Shown piece by piece: positions 1 through 13,857 of a DNA stretch of 64,000 nt (its first letter is position 1; every line of letters begins with the position of its first letter). Origin of the DNA: Sycobia sp. Sy_11. Taxonomy: Eukaryota; Arthropoda; Insecta; Hymenoptera; Epichrysomallidae. The notes under the pieces are model-generated. The model did not search any database. It saw only the letters and a program-made list of their open reading frames with translations, and was not told the DNA's origin. Made by a program: the position numbers and the translations under genes. The stretch lies in NCBI GenBank assembly GCA_018907035.1, contig JACCIC010000005.1, positions 2,072,501 through 2,136,500 of the forward strand. The letters run 5' to 3'.

Positions 1-1906
1 GGAGGAGGAGGAGACTTCACAATTCCTAAGCGTTTTGTCCCCTCGCTCGAATCGAACTCCCGGGTGCGGCTGATGGGTTCCTATCCTATATACCTTCATC
101 GATGAAAACATAGATTTCTACAAGTTGGCTCTCGAACAAAAACTCTGCTATATAGAACGCTTTCGTTCGATCCCAAGCACGTGGTTTTCTCGTAACGGAT
201 TGCGGAAGAGAACCGGGACAGTTTGCACGCCGAGGGTAATGTTTATATACCGCAACTGGGAGTGGGTAATATAATTATATATAATAATAATATACGTTCT
301 TTTACAGCGCGGCGATTCATTTATCCCGTCCGATCATCTTATTCGGAACAATTTGCCGATAATAAATATCGAGGTGTATATATAATTGAAATGGACGCGG
401 CGCGTTACCCGCGCGCCTTTGATCGTTCATAATAATGCACGAATGTTATACATGCTTGATGGAAAAACCGCGCTATTTCCATGGCAAGGAACGAGGGAGA
501 GTACAGAAATTAATGGAGGTTTCGCACGATTCAAGACGCCTATACATGTATATTGGCGATATCCGCGACCATCCGAGCTTTCCATTCTGAATTTTTAATT
601 TTAAATATTAATATTCGCATGTGTTGTGCTCGATTATCATTTACGGGATGTCGATATAAAGTGGTGCTTAAATTATATTACTCTGCGGCTAATGAAATCA
701 CTTGCATATATACATAAGTATAGTCATATTATCTATCTATTTATATATTTATATATTGCTATATTTGTCTTAGCTTATTATTTTTCAAATATTTAATAGA
801 ATGCACCGAGTTGTTTTCTATTATTTGTTATACTTCATATACATAGACTTGAAACTGTACTCGTTAATACTTGCATTTCTCGGATTTGAATTTCAACAGC
901 TCACTTCGCAGTCTTAAAGATTTTGATTCAAATTGAAATTAAAAAGTTTTGAAATATAAATTACAACGAATCAGCAGGTAGCTGCCAAATTTTTTGACAA
1001 AGAAAATATTGATTACTTATACTTTCTTTTATCTATACCAATTCTACAGGACTATAGTATACTCATTATATGAGATGATTAGCGCGAAAGCTTAATCAAT
1101 ATTTTTTTTGTATACTTGATAGAAAGGAACTTTGCTCCATTAAATCCAAATGACTAAACTTTCTAATGATTTACTCAATGTTATATGTTGTAAAACATAT
1201 AAAAATATATTTAACGATCCTTGATAAAAATTGTAGAAAATGTTCATATTATGAGGCTAAATCTTGAGGTGATTATAGTTATTAAGTATACTGCTTGTAA
1301 AATATAAAAAACAACTTGTTGAAGATAATCTTATAGACGTCCATATGCATTGCTTAGGATGCTGGAGGCAAATCCATTGAGGATTTAGAAAGAACGTTTC
1401 AGGATTTTTCTGCATCCCTACTTCACGTATGAATATAATTCTTCAAATCCAGAAACGAATAGAATCGGCAAACGCATAAATTCGCGCCACGGCCCATACA
1501 AAAGCCCGATCCCAGACGTCGCAAGTTGACACGCTTCAAAAACCTGACATACACAATGTCCGCAATTTCGAATCATGTTGCTGCTGTTGTTGTTGTCGTC
1601 GTTGTTTCATTTTTTACAAATCCATAAAACTCATGTGAAGCGATGGAGATGAGAAAAATGGTTCGCGGATTCAGGGGATTCGAAATTAACGATTCAAATA
1701 TAGGCGTGTAGATCTGCATAGATTTGCATATACATACACATACATAGATATATATATATATATGAACAAGAAATGTAAATGTAAAAACAACTTTTCTTCT
1801 ATATATATTTCTTCGAATCCTGATGTAGCAACAAAAAAACTAAACAAAACAGCACAAAAAAGATTAATGGTGTCAAAGTCGACGTACTCCCCCGATATCT
1901 TCACGA

Positions 1907-1909
<3 letters not shown>
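1..1909. other. gene-free left flank
   Basis: No convincing exon was found on either strand. The first 600 bases are of mixed composition with short open frames that lack splice-flanked or family-like content. The remainder is AT-rich, with no domain-like translation. Confidence 0.5.

Positions 1910-1962
<53 letters not shown>
1910..1962. repeat. (TA)n microsatellite
   Basis: An uninterrupted TA dinucleotide run of about 50 bases. It creates artificial Tyr-Ile open frames on both strands. Confidence 0.97.
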
Positions 1963-1964
<2 letters not shown>

Positions 1965-2294
1965 ATTCGCTCATCAATGTATATATTCCAGTCGTTCGAC
2001 TCCATCGAACGCGCCCGATGAAGCCAGAATCTCCGAATCGAGTCGAACCTTTATCCGAGAAAGCGAATTATCACTTTCTCCTACAAATAGATCTGTTACA
2101 CTTAGAGCAAGGTCGCAGTTCCGCGTGTTTTGAGTATTAGCGTTTTATACTGCACATTGATATACCACCAGCAACATTATGCATACACACACACACACCG
2201 CGCGCGCGCGCATATGCGCGAAATGTAAAGGGAAACATTCACCGGAGACAACTCCGATCTGCGGCAGTACGTACTGGTACGTAGCGACACGCGA

Positions 2295-2296
<2 letters not shown>

Positions 2297-2347
<51 letters not shown>
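2297..2347. repeat. (TA)n microsatellite
   Basis: An uninterrupted AT dinucleotide run. It is preceded by short (CA)n and (CG)n tracts around 2188-2214. Confidence 0.97.
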
Positions 2348-2350
<3 letters not shown>

Positions 2351-2991
2351 GTGTGAACTATAAATAATACAACATCTCGGACTCTCGTTTTCACTTTCTC
2401 CATCATCGGACCTGGCAGACACACGCGCACATGTATATACATAGATTCGCATACGTAGGTGTAGATGTGCAGCATATACTCATGGTCCTGTGTCGGTGCG
2501 TAGGTAAATAGTGCAAACTATACGATCGGCCATCAGTTTAACTTTCTCCCTCTCTCCGCGAGCACCGCGCGCGCACAAATCTATACAATATATACGTGCT
2601 TACGCGGTGCACGCGCGGGCGGGCGCGCGTGTCTTTATAATTCGTGCGACGCGCGCATTGCCAGACGATGAGATGAATGAGCTCTAATTAGGCACTGGAA
2701 CTACAAGTTACATATAGAGTCGTCTCCGCGCCGATCGGAAGTACATGCTTGTGCGCGATCACTGCCCAGCTACTGTATACAATGTAGACGCGCGTCTATG
2801 CAGATCGTAGTTCGTATATTTTAATAACACACGCGTGCGTTGCAGAGAGATTAACGACAAGAGATTAACGACAGCATTTCATCGCCCAGATAAAGGTATA
2901 TAATATATGTCTATACGTATATGTTGAATTGTCGTGGCCGTAAAATTATTATTGAATTCGGTTAAATTTTTTTATATAGCGTGACCGTGCT

Positions 2992-2993
<2 letters not shown>

Positions 2994-3043
<50 letters not shown>
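2994..3043. repeat. (TA)n microsatellite
   Basis: A pure TA dinucleotide run. Confidence 0.97.
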
Positions 3044-3048
<5 letters not shown>

Positions 3049-3220
3049 GTAGCAGGTGAAATGGAATGATCTTGTGCGCGCATATTATGTGAATCTATAA
3101 TTTTCCACATAGATGGATATATATAACGTGTGTTGCGCTGTAAACACAAATTTTACAACGTCATTTAGATCCGTATACATTGTTTACTGCGATTATAGTA
3201 CATCCGGATTTTCCATTTAA

Positions 3221-3221
<1 letters not shown>

Positions 3222-3264
<43 letters not shown>
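3222..3264. repeat. (AAT)n trinucleotide repeat
   Basis: About 14 tandem AAT units. Confidence 0.95.
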
Positions 3265-3764
3265 GGTCGCACAGTTATAATAAAGCTAATTTACGTGTAG
3301 TGTGTGTATAGTATATATATATATATATACGTTAGGTTATTATATGCCTAATTGGGAATATTAAAGCACGTCGTGCACGGCGAGCGCTGTAAGTGCAGCG
3401 CCGCGGGGGTGCAGCGCGGCAAAATTTGTTGCTCAATTACCATATAACGTACATAATATACATGATCGTCCGACAGTTGCGGCGCACAGAGAGGTACATT
3501 TTCAAAGCCCGATCTTTATATATTTACCGCAACGATCGCGAATATCGCGCATATTCAGCCACTTATTGTTCTGCTGCGAGACTGTGCGCGTGTCTATTGT
3601 TAAGCCAGGATAGACGTCGATTTGCTCGATTAACTCACCGTGATACGTCGACTTGGGGAAAGGAGAAGAAAAAATTAATCGTCGAATTTAAAAAAAATTT
3701 AATTAAAAATCGAAGTTAATGCTTGTAGGGAAGGCCATATGATACAGTATATTTTTACACACAC

Positions 3765-3770
<6 letters not shown>

Positions 3771-3826
<56 letters not shown>
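3771..3826. repeat. (TA)n microsatellite
   Basis: A pure TA run directly after a short (CA)n tract. Confidence 0.97.
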
Positions 3827-3829
<3 letters not shown>

Positions 3830-5412
3830 GTTTTAGAATAAAGGAATATATTCATACATTTGAAAAACATTCATTAGCACGTCGCGCTATGACGATGTAC
3901 AGAACGCAATCGTCATTTTTAAACCAAGCAAAACATTGTGACTTGTCACAACATGCACAGTAATTTATGTTTTACTCTTTTCTTTAAATAATTCCAAGAT
4001 GTAAATAAGAACTATGGTATATTTTACATAAATATAAACGACATTACATATATTGGTTCTGATTTCATGTTTAATTTCATATTTATTTAATTTTGTAAAT
4101 TCATAATAAGGGCCAGGAGTTCATCAAAAATCAGTGTTTCCAGAAGAATTTTTAATATAATTTCGTTTAAAATGTAAGATATATATATTATTGAGCAATC
4201 GCTTAACGGTCATATTTTCCAAAAAAATCTGTTTTCCAGTCTGTTGTAAATGTCGAATTGTATATTTCGGAATAGTGTATAATTTTTCTTCCACGTAATT
4301 GAACTTCTTTGACGCACTATAGACGAAGTAATCTTTTCATAATATATTGAAAGAAATCGCTGAACACTTGTCTAACACTTGATTTTGTTTTGCATATAAT
4401 CTTATATTAACACCGACAGCTGTTTCGAGTTATTTCGCAGACATAGATGTGCAATTCTTAAATGTGGTACAAAAACGAAGTGAAATTTCTCATTCTACTT
4501 GTAGAAGATTATTTTTATTTTTCGAATTCTTGAAAAAATATTTTTACATATTCTCTTTACTTGATGAGCCGTTCAATTCGTTTGTAACGATATTATAAGC
4601 ATCGTCATACGAAAATGTAGAGTCAAAATGAAAATTATACGAATTACAGCGTGAACCACATATTGTAAGTGTTACGTTTCTTTCCATTCTTTTCTAAGAT
4701 TCATTGCATTTATTTAACTAATTTATCTCGATTTATCCTCTATTCTTCAAGAATCAAGAAAAAAATCTTCTTTTAGTCTTGTAATTACGAGTGCAAGACT
4801 ATTTTTGAGACAAAAGTCTTTACTAGAAAGAAAATCGTTTGTAAATGAACCGACATAAAGTATCTTAATTATTTACGAATTCAACGACAGAAGAATTGTT
4901 CTTCTAATTTGTGAACAAAAAAAAAAATCGATTTTATAATTGTATATTGATTCGGCCCCGTGTACGTGGATAATAATGAAATCCAACCAGATATCGTATA
5001 TTGGAGGGGGAGGGGGATCGTCGCGCGCGAATGGAGGCCGTTTTTAATTCCGCAATTGCCATTCCTTCGACGGTCACGTACCGATCTCAATGAAAGAACC
5101 TCAATATTCGCGCGATAAGCAATATCAAGTCATAATATATAAATTTGTTAAAACGATGTACGATGCTAAGAAAAAAATCACCATTACCGAAGGTACATAA
5201 TTGGGTAACACGAGGATTTGGAAAACGCCGAGTATCAAATAGCGTGTAATCTGGTATAATACACCGAGTTGAATCTTATCTCGTTTATATGCACCATGTA
5301 TATAGATCGTTCAAAAACACGTGCACAAGAAACATAAATTCCATTCGCGGCACGTATATTAGGCAACGTATACTTTTCTATACCGCAATTTTACGCGCAA
5401 AAACGAAGGCTC

Positions 5413-5413
<1 letters not shown>

Positions 5414-5465
<52 letters not shown>
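5414..5465. repeat. (TA)n microsatellite
   Basis: A pure TA dinucleotide run. Confidence 0.97.
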
Positions 5466-5468
<3 letters not shown>

Positions 5469-5690
5469 CATATGCCATGCGAAATCGGGAATTTTTTTTT
5501 TTTTTGCATTATAAAATATATCTTTGCGCGAGTATAAGCTTTGGAAGGTGGACAGTGTTAGATTGAATTTATAGTGGATCAACAGAAAATTCGCTCCGTT
5601 AGAGTTCCTGTTTTACTTATATAAGATACCTGAATAATAAGAATGTGGGGGGGGGGTGATACATTAGACATTCATATGGAGCTAATTGTA

Positions 5691-5729
5691 ATGTTCGAAC
5701 AGTTCTAGGTATCCTAGTTGTTCGAACAT
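5691..5729. repeat. short inverted repeat
   Basis: The arms ATGTTCGAACAGTTCTAGG and CCTAGTTGTTCGAACAT face each other across 3 bases. They differ by a small indel and include the palindrome TTCGAA. The segment could form a hairpin or be a remnant of mobile-element ends. I see no associated gene. Confidence 0.7.
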
Positions 5730-5884
5730 GTTATCCATTAGATCTGTGCGATAGGTTTTGAAGTTCTTCGAGTGGATCCATTTGCCAGATAATAAATAAT
5801 ATATAAAAGTGAAACAATTCGATCTTGAAAAAATGACGAATGTCATGTACTGTTAATTATATTACTTGAGGAGCTTAATCTGCT

Positions 5885-6125
5885 CTTGTGCTTTCAAGAA
5901 TACTTTAAAGTTTAAAATAAAGGCTTCTAGCTCGCAAAAAGGGTCATTCATCATGTTTTAAACAGATCCAAAACACCCGGCTCCGACTAGCAACGCATTC
6001 TATTCATGTTGTATTCATATATTTCAAAAACACTTTACAAAGTTCTACAGCTCCCTAAAAGGATCTCTCAGCATATTTTAAATAGATACAAAATACCCGA
6101 GCCTGACTAGCTTACGCTTAACCTT
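5885..6125. repeat. diverged tandem duplication, ~120 bp unit
   Basis: Two consecutive units share the order of a CTTTA-rich start, then CTCGCAAAAAGG/CTCCCTAAAAGG, CAT(G/A)TTTTAAA(C/T)AGAT(C/A)CAAAA, and CACCCGGCTCCGACTAGC/TACCCGAGCCTGACTAGC. The second starts about 120 bases after the first. They are clearly diverged, so the duplication is old. Confidence 0.75.
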
Positions 6126-6359
6126 CGGCACTTTTTTGTTCCAGATCAGTAGCTGATTGCGACTTTTGGTATATCGAAAATTTATAGTAAGAGTTCCGAA
6201 CCACTTGTAATTAATTGTGCTACATTAAAATATCTAGACTTAATAATTTCCTACAACCAGTGTTAATTGTTGGTAAATAGAAAAAGCATAAATAGATTCG
6301 AAATATATATGCCCATCAATAATACATAAATTTATCTGTGAAAATATATTCCTGTAACT

Positions 6360-6930
6360 TCAAACACTCTGTTCTCCGTTAATAAAATTTATTCCTTTGT
6401 CAGAAACATTTTCCTGGCCCACGTTTCGTACGCCTGGTAATTTATCCAAGCTTAATAGACTATCGCCTTCAATGGTGGACGTTGGATTTCTCCGGAGTCT
6501 GATCCTGATGTCGTCATATTTGAACCAGATCTTTAAGCCGTGTGTCCGCATCCATACATGGACGCGTATACCGCTTATTCTCTTCCGGATGGAATCGAGA
6601 AAGAGATAAGACCCAAAGATCCCGTACCTGGTAAATAATTCGATCGGTCATAGCAACGATCTGGTCCAGCCTGATCCCAACCGAACCTCAATATCCTGGA
6701 AATCTAGGAGCATATTGGAGTATGTCGGTCATCGTTTCGACGAACAGTTCCAGATCCTCTGCCATTTTGCAAAATATTTGTCACTTAGAGCTTTTCTGAC
6801 GCGACGTTCCACCCCGCATCCTCCTACACTCTTCGTCGGAATCGTAAAAATCCAGCACGTTCTATATATTACCTCATAAAAGATTCTATCACCGCCTCCT
6901 ATCCAGCATTCCAGCACAACTCGGCGTCCT
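6360..6930 (-). pseudogene. possible decayed coding relic, family unknown
   Basis: This stretch has a more even base composition than its surroundings. On the minus strand it has protein-like runs in more than one frame, interrupted by stops. One frame gives a run beginning MAEDLELFVETMTDILQYAP and continuing after a stop with LDQIVAMTDRIIYQVRDLW. Another gives MRTHGLKIWFKYDDIRIRLR. I could not assign a family. It may be a transposon or gene relic, or chance. Confidence 0.2.
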
Positions 6931-7048
6931 GATCATCCCTTCCGTGCAAATGCATCGGCATACTAATAGGGGATCAGCTTGACAATACGAGGGTGATATA
7001 TAGATCGGCCATTATAATGCACTTGAGCGATAGTGAGCGCTCGCAGCA

Positions 7049-7050
<2 letters not shown>

Positions 7051-7106
<56 letters not shown>
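7051..7106. repeat. (TA)n microsatellite
   Basis: A pure TA run at the left edge of a GC/CpG-rich segment. Confidence 0.97.
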
Positions 7107-7109
<3 letters not shown>

Positions 7110-7110
<1 letters not shown>

Positions 7111-8049
7111 GCATACGGATGCGCGCCGCGTGCGAGCCAGGATATATAATAGAGTCTGAGCGCATAAAGTAGTGGGGGAAGGCGGGCGCGGTTCAAGGGT
7201 CGGGGCCGCGATCGGGGAGGTCGGGGTGGTAAGCGCGTATATATATATATACAGAGCAGTTGATAACAGAGGGCCTTCCTCGCCGGAGTAGCGCTCTAGA
7301 TTATAAAACGGCTCTCCTCTCAGTCTCTGCTGGGTGCTCGGGCCGCGACGATCGTACATCCGCCGCGCGCACGCGACCATCTCGTCTCGAGATGCCGGCG
7401 TCGATGCAGCAGCGCGCGCACGCGCAAACACACGCGCGCCGTGCACACGGCAATTTGATAATGGCTCGCGGTGCATTGATATGATATCGGCGCGGTGTGG
7501 CGCGCCGCGTGTAACATTTTCTATAGGCCCGGCGCGGGTTGTTATGTGCGGGGAGTGGCGTGTGTGTATATTGATATAAATATATATATACGCACATATT
7601 AGAGACGGTTTTATAAAGTACAGCCGATGACACAGTTGGTAGTCAATGCTCGTTACACAACGAGCGCGCATCTTATCCTCCCCCCCTCCCTCGTCGTATT
7701 TACTGCGCTGCACGCGCGCGCGCGCGCGCTCGTGTGTGCGTGTGTTTGTGCGCTCCGTGGCATCATCGGTAATCGCGCGCACGCTTTACACTCAGTGCAT
7801 CGTCGGCTGGTCGTCGCGTGCGACAACTCGTTACTGTATTATACACGTGTATATATATATATATATATATTGCCACGCACGTGCGTGTCTATATGTATAA
7901 ATTATAATAATACGCGGCCGATGCAGAGTTCGTCGCGATGTAGAGCGCGCGTGTATGCGTATAAACACAATATATATATATAAACGACGGGAAAAGGGAG
8001 CGAGTGTCGGAGCAGAGGGGCGGGGGGGAGAGGGTTAACCATACCGAAC
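7110..8049 (+). promoter_or_regulatory. CpG-rich 5' region of the two-pass membrane protein gene
   Basis: This is an island of GC- and CpG-rich sequence with (CG)n tracts near 7715-7730, in otherwise AT-rich DNA. It lies immediately upstream of the first likely coding exon at 8050. A promoter and 5' UTR role is inferred from position and composition. No specific TATA box or initiator can be fixed because (TA)n tracts are everywhere. Long open frames here on both strands are by-products of GC richness and low-complexity Arg/Ala/His translation. Confidence 0.35.
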
Positions 8050-8193
8050 ATGAATGAAGAGGATGTCGAGGGGGGTGGCGCGGCGACGGTGCACGGATTG
8101 CGCTTCAATCAAGTAAGTGGAGCGTGGAATTTTGCACGTTTTTTTCCGAATGAAAAGCGGGATAATATATAGTAAGATTGATATGAGGTACCG

Positions 8194-8279
<86 letters not shown>

Positions 8280-8517
8280 CATAATAAGTTAGTGTCAAAT
8301 TGATCGTGAAATATTCATAAAGTATGCTCTCCAAGCTCGATATTTAAATAGTCCGTAATAATCCTGCTAGTTTCTTTTAAATATGAAAAAAAATTCCTTT
8401 TTTTTACGTCTTTCACGAGACAAAAAGTTCCTCTGCCAGACAACCTGCAATTATCCCACAAATTAATAAATTATCCCACAACTTATACATTTATATCAGT
8501 GCATCTATTTCGGATTG

Positions 8518-8574
<57 letters not shown>

Positions 8575-8822
8575 GATAAGTCAATCTATTAATCATCGCA
8601 AGCTGGGTAAATATATTAAAAAAATTTCTTCATCGAACGACTTGAACGAGCAAAATAGACAATACCGTATAATCATAATACTTCGCATAATACTGTCAAA
8701 TGCATTATTCAGATCTGCAATAAAACCGAACGGCTTCATAATGATGCGTTATTCTTTGCAACGAGCAGATACCGAATGTCAATATTATTGCCAGTGCTTC
8801 TGTATTGAACAAATATATCCCG

Positions 8823-8883
<61 letters not shown>

Positions 8884-11800
8884 TAACTTTTTAAAGATTT
8901 TAATCGAGAATAAAATTTTTCCTTTTTCTTTGAAAGATATATATAATACGATAAGAGACACTGAAAATAACGAAATTACATCTGATAATTCCATCCGCAT
9001 CTATTCTCCGTGGCTCTTATAAGTGACAATCGTCGCTCGGCCGCGCTTTCGCGCCATTTATTCTCTAAGAAATGATTGCACAACAATTGTTCACTTACGC
9101 TTCGTATAACGTTGCAAAACTATCGAAGCAGTAGAAAAAGTTCAAGTTGTTTTCTTTTTTTTTTTTTTTTTAACGGCTTGTAAAAGATAAACTATTACAT
9201 CCGCAATGTATATTGGATGCTGCATAACTTGAAGCATAAAACCCATAATTATATAGGTAACTTTTAAGTAAAACGCAAGATTTTAATTTTTCGATCTATA
9301 ATGATAAAAAGAATGTGGCTGTGTATCCATATATATATTTTAAATGTAAAATACTTATATAAAATTATTCGTGACGGATATACTGGATTAGTGCGTATCG
9401 TTATAAATAATTTTGTGCATCTTCTAAGAATTGCATATAGAAAACGTATTTTCCTTACTACATATCTCGTATAATAAGTGAATGTTTTCTCGATATAATT
9501 AACGACATCCAAGGACGCTGTGTACTTAGTCGGCAGAAAATCTTTATTTTTCTTTTAGATCATTATCGCCTATTTCTATTATGATTGAAACCGCAACTAA
9601 TCTATGGATTTTTTATCATGTAGGTTTTGAATAGAGTTTTTTTTTCATGCAGATTTTGAAATTTGCATTTATCAGATTGCATATATGAAAATTCTTGCTA
9701 TTTGGAAATGAATCATTATTAACATTTAAGTCAAAAGTGTAATTTTTACCATTAGCAACGAATTAATCTAGTTGTAATTATAAATCTAGCTGTAAATATA
9801 ATTAAGTGTAATTAATATATTTATAATTATACTTTTACTTGTAAAATATAAGTATAATTAACAATTCAACAGATTTGTTATGATCAAACGTTTGAGTTCG
9901 TCCACGAGTTAATCGAGGTGAATGCAAATATACGGCCTAAGCAGTTTTTCTGAACTGTGTAGATTTCTTGCACTCGTTGCTATATATATAACGGCACGCG
10001 TGATTTTATTTCCCGGCTCTTCTTTCATCGCGACCGCATTTTCATTCTTAGAGGGAGCAAAACAAAAGACAAAATAGAAACAAAAAACCCAAAGCTCGAA
10101 GCCTCAATTAATTACACTCGTATAGATAATAATTCAAGTAAGAGGTACAAAAACACAGCTTTAGCTTATCTTAATAAATTCATCCGTAATCCTCTAAACT
10201 CGTATAGACACAAATGGCGCCGATATAAAAATCGGAAGAAAATTTATTTACTTGTTTTTTCCATTCCACCACCCGCGCTTCTTAAATGCCCGCCCTACTT
10301 AAATGCCTCAAAATATACGTATAAGCGTATCTATTATCCGAACGTCATTATCAACGCGCACTAACGTCGTCTCTATTTCGTTCGCCAGATGGACAACAAC
10401 TCGAGCGGCAGGTTCGCCGCACCGGCGAGCGGCCCCCACTGCGAGGTCCGCGCCACGGCCGCCACCGCGGACACGGAGCTCGGCGAGCTGAAGCACCACG
10501 CGGCCGATCATCGGCCGGACGTCCCGTCGGGGCCGCGCTCCCACGCCCGGGGGATCCCCTGCTACAACGGCGCCTGCAGGAGCTCGGCGAACGGCGGCGG
10601 CGGGGCGGCGGCGGCGCGCATAATCGGCAGACGGCCCAGTCGCGGATCGACAGCCCCTGGCACTATCTCAAGACCTGCTTCCTCGTCTCCACGATCGCCG
10701 CCCTCCTCATCTGGATCCTCGTCTACGTGCTCCTGTCGCAGTACGACATTTTGTGACTTTCTTCGTTGCTGGTTTTTTTTTTTTTTTTTTTTTGTTTTTT
10801 CTTCACTCCGTCGGCTTTTGGGATCGGTGGTTCGGCACGCGCGTCGCGGAGGGACTCTATTGCGTTATGAAATAAGTGCAATCGTTGATCCCGTCGACGT
10901 AAAGGAGGGCCCGGAACTGGTGACGTTAATTAAGCGCGCAATGCGGAAAAGCGCATAAATAAGTAAATAAGTAAATAAGTAAACGAAATCGCACGAAACA
11001 GAAAATGTACTTTAGAGTCGCGCGATTTGACCATCGGACTAAGAGATTATATTATACCTATCGTATAGTTATTGAAGCGCCGCTGCAACCGAAGACTTTT
11101 AAAACAAATTTTACATTAATATTCAATGCCACCGATATTTATTCGAATATATATCTATATGTACATTTATGATTTATGATAAGCACGAAATGTTTTTATC
11201 TTTACACGGTTTCAAAGTGACATTAAATTTTAAACATGCGTAGCAGAATTTTAAAGAAAGTATAAAAGACGCAATTTTTTGTTCTCAGTCGAATTTGTTT
11301 AAAGTGACAATAAATAATGCGTAGACTTATCGAACTATAAAAATTAACGCAAGACATGTATATGAATGTGAACGATAAGGAGGGGGGGCGAAATAATTTA
11401 ATCCTTCCTAATACGTATAAAAAAGTGATATATAGGATTTATTATATTGTTAGTGGTTATGAACGCATCCTTAGATTTATAAGTAGTATATTAATGAATT
11501 GTTAAATATGTGATTATATATAGAGTATATTCTATTGAATTATATAATAAGCGGTTATACTTGTGGCTATACATATAAATAATTATTAATCATGGTTGTG
11601 TATCTGTGCATCGCGTAAAAAAGGGAAAAAGGTTGCGTATATGCGGCTACGTATTCAATCGCACAATTCGTTCAATTTACTTTGAATTGAATATCTAAAT
11701 ATAAAAGTCGCACCTGTATTTTTGATAATCAAAAAAAAAAAATTTTTTATTATCTTATGTAGTTTTTTTAGCATTATCGTTAGAAATTCATTGGGTATTA

Positions 11801-13803
11801 CATCGTTTTGTATTCTAATTACCTCTTTGTTAAGACTGTTTTTTTTCCTTAAAATTTTATCTCGTTTGTACTAATAATGCCATTTTAATATAAAAACTCT
11901 TCGATACGTTTGTTTTTTTTTTTTTTAATGTAATGACAGTTTTCGCAATTTTTACAGATTGTACAAATTTATTGTTAGAGAATGGATGATCGTATTTGTT
12001 AAGATTTGTTAAATTGTATCTTTTAATGGAATATAACGATAAAAATTTATAAATTTTATGTAACTAATATGTTTTTCAAATAATATTGTGATAAATTTAA
12101 GTCCCGTGAATAAAAAAAAATATTTTTGTAAAATAAATGTAGAAAATATTTCAATTATATAACCTTTTTTAACTATATATACTTTTAATCATTTTTCTAA
12201 AAACTTTATTTGGTTAAAATATTTTTATAAGGATTCATTCTGACGCTCGTTAGATAATCAGTAATTATGAAAATTATTTAAAATAAATTTTACACTTACA
12301 TTGTCTATACATATGTGTTTCTCAATTTTTTCATGATTTTTTTTTTGTGAATCATCAGTTAATCGAATGAAGTTTTAATTTATTTATCTAAAATCTTAAT
12401 ATAGATTATTCGATTACCTAAGTTGAACATTATAAATTGAGCGGCGATATCAAAATAGTATAATTTGCGCCGAATGCGGAAATAAATGGCGTCATTAATG
12501 CGGAAAACCACTGTTGTATATAAACAGGAAATTTGACGTAACGGTCTTCCCGCAAAGCGTAATTTTTAAAAGAGTTATTATATGTACATAGCCATCTCGA
12601 GAACTTCGTCTTTATGGTTTTGAAGATTATTATATGATTATTATTTGAATTTTATTTAATTCAATAATGTAAGATCATGTTAAAATAATTATAAGCAACT
12701 GTTTATTATGCCTACTAATTTGTTCTGTCAACTATATATTTTATCAATAATGAATATTCATATAAAAGCAGGAAACAATTTTTCTGTATTTTACAAAGCT
12801 CGACGATTAACGATAATCTTTGTAATTTATGTATTATTTAATTTATTATAGATTATATCGTAAATCTAAAATACTCAGCGTATACAATGAAAACTGTAGA
12901 CAGTAGAAATTTAACACGTTTTATGACCGTTGGTGCTTTTTTGCGCTTTCCATGAAAATAATGAAGTTCATAAAAGATGAAGAATAAAAGAACATCTGCA
13001 ATTTAAATACGAATTCCAATGTAATATATACCATGCGATAGGGTATAATAATTTACACTTTTTGGCAAATTTCAAGTATACATATGTATGTATATATATG
13101 TATACACACATACCATCCAGTTTTGGAAAGGCAAATAAAAAGTGTAAATATAGTAAGCAATTAATTATTTTACTTTTGAAATGATAAATAGATGGCATGA
13201 ATTCTTAGACTGCGACGTGAATTTGTTCTGTCAAGGAAAGCGAGGTTATTTTAATAATAATTCCGACCCGAGAGCTGGAATCTATATTGTAACGAAACAT
13301 TATATATTTAAGTGAGCCAGAATTTTGGAACAGCATACGGCCAGCAAAGGTAATGAAATGTATAGAAAAATTAAGCATTGTTACAAGCGATACCTCTATA
13401 TGCACACACACACACGGACACAGTTATAAATACACGCAAGCACAACTCTGGTTTTTACTTAAAAAAAAAAGAAAAAAATTAACGCACGTTGTATAAATTT
13501 TGATTTGTTTTTCTTTTTGCCAAACAATAGAGGAGGACGATGGAAGCGATACAAATATTGACGATTATCTCGAGCTCGAGTTAGATGATCCCCAGAGAAC
13601 TTTTACTTTGCCGGGTCCCTCCGGTAATATTTTCAAAGTATCCCCGGTACCGGAAACGAGAAGTAATTTTACCCAATCGACCCGGGACCGAGCGACTCAA
13701 ATAAACATGACGGCGTTAAATAGCTTCGAAAAACTTGGCAATAACTTCAATATCGGCGGGGATGATGAGTGCGAGGTTAGAATTGGTTTTTCAATTTCAT
13801 ATG

Positions 13804-13857
<54 letters not shown>

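Noticed and set aside
20..60. Possible tRNA T-arm-like sequence (AATCGAACTCCCGGG read on the minus strand)
   Set aside because: No acceptable T-stem pairing and no acceptor or anticodon arms can be built around it.
3393..3719. 108-codon plus-strand frame
   Set aside because: No domain, signal or splice context. Basic low-complexity composition and poor distinction from chance.
7012..7782. 256-codon minus-strand frame in the CpG-rich region
   Set aside because: Translation is Arg/Ala/His-rich low complexity ending in a Tyr-Ile repeat. GC-rich sequence depletes stop codons by chance.
1762..8334. Open frames with long Ile-Tyr runs across (TA)n arrays on both strands
   Set aside because: The reading is produced by the dinucleotide repeat itself. 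There is no family-like sequence or splice context, and mirrored frames occur on both strands.
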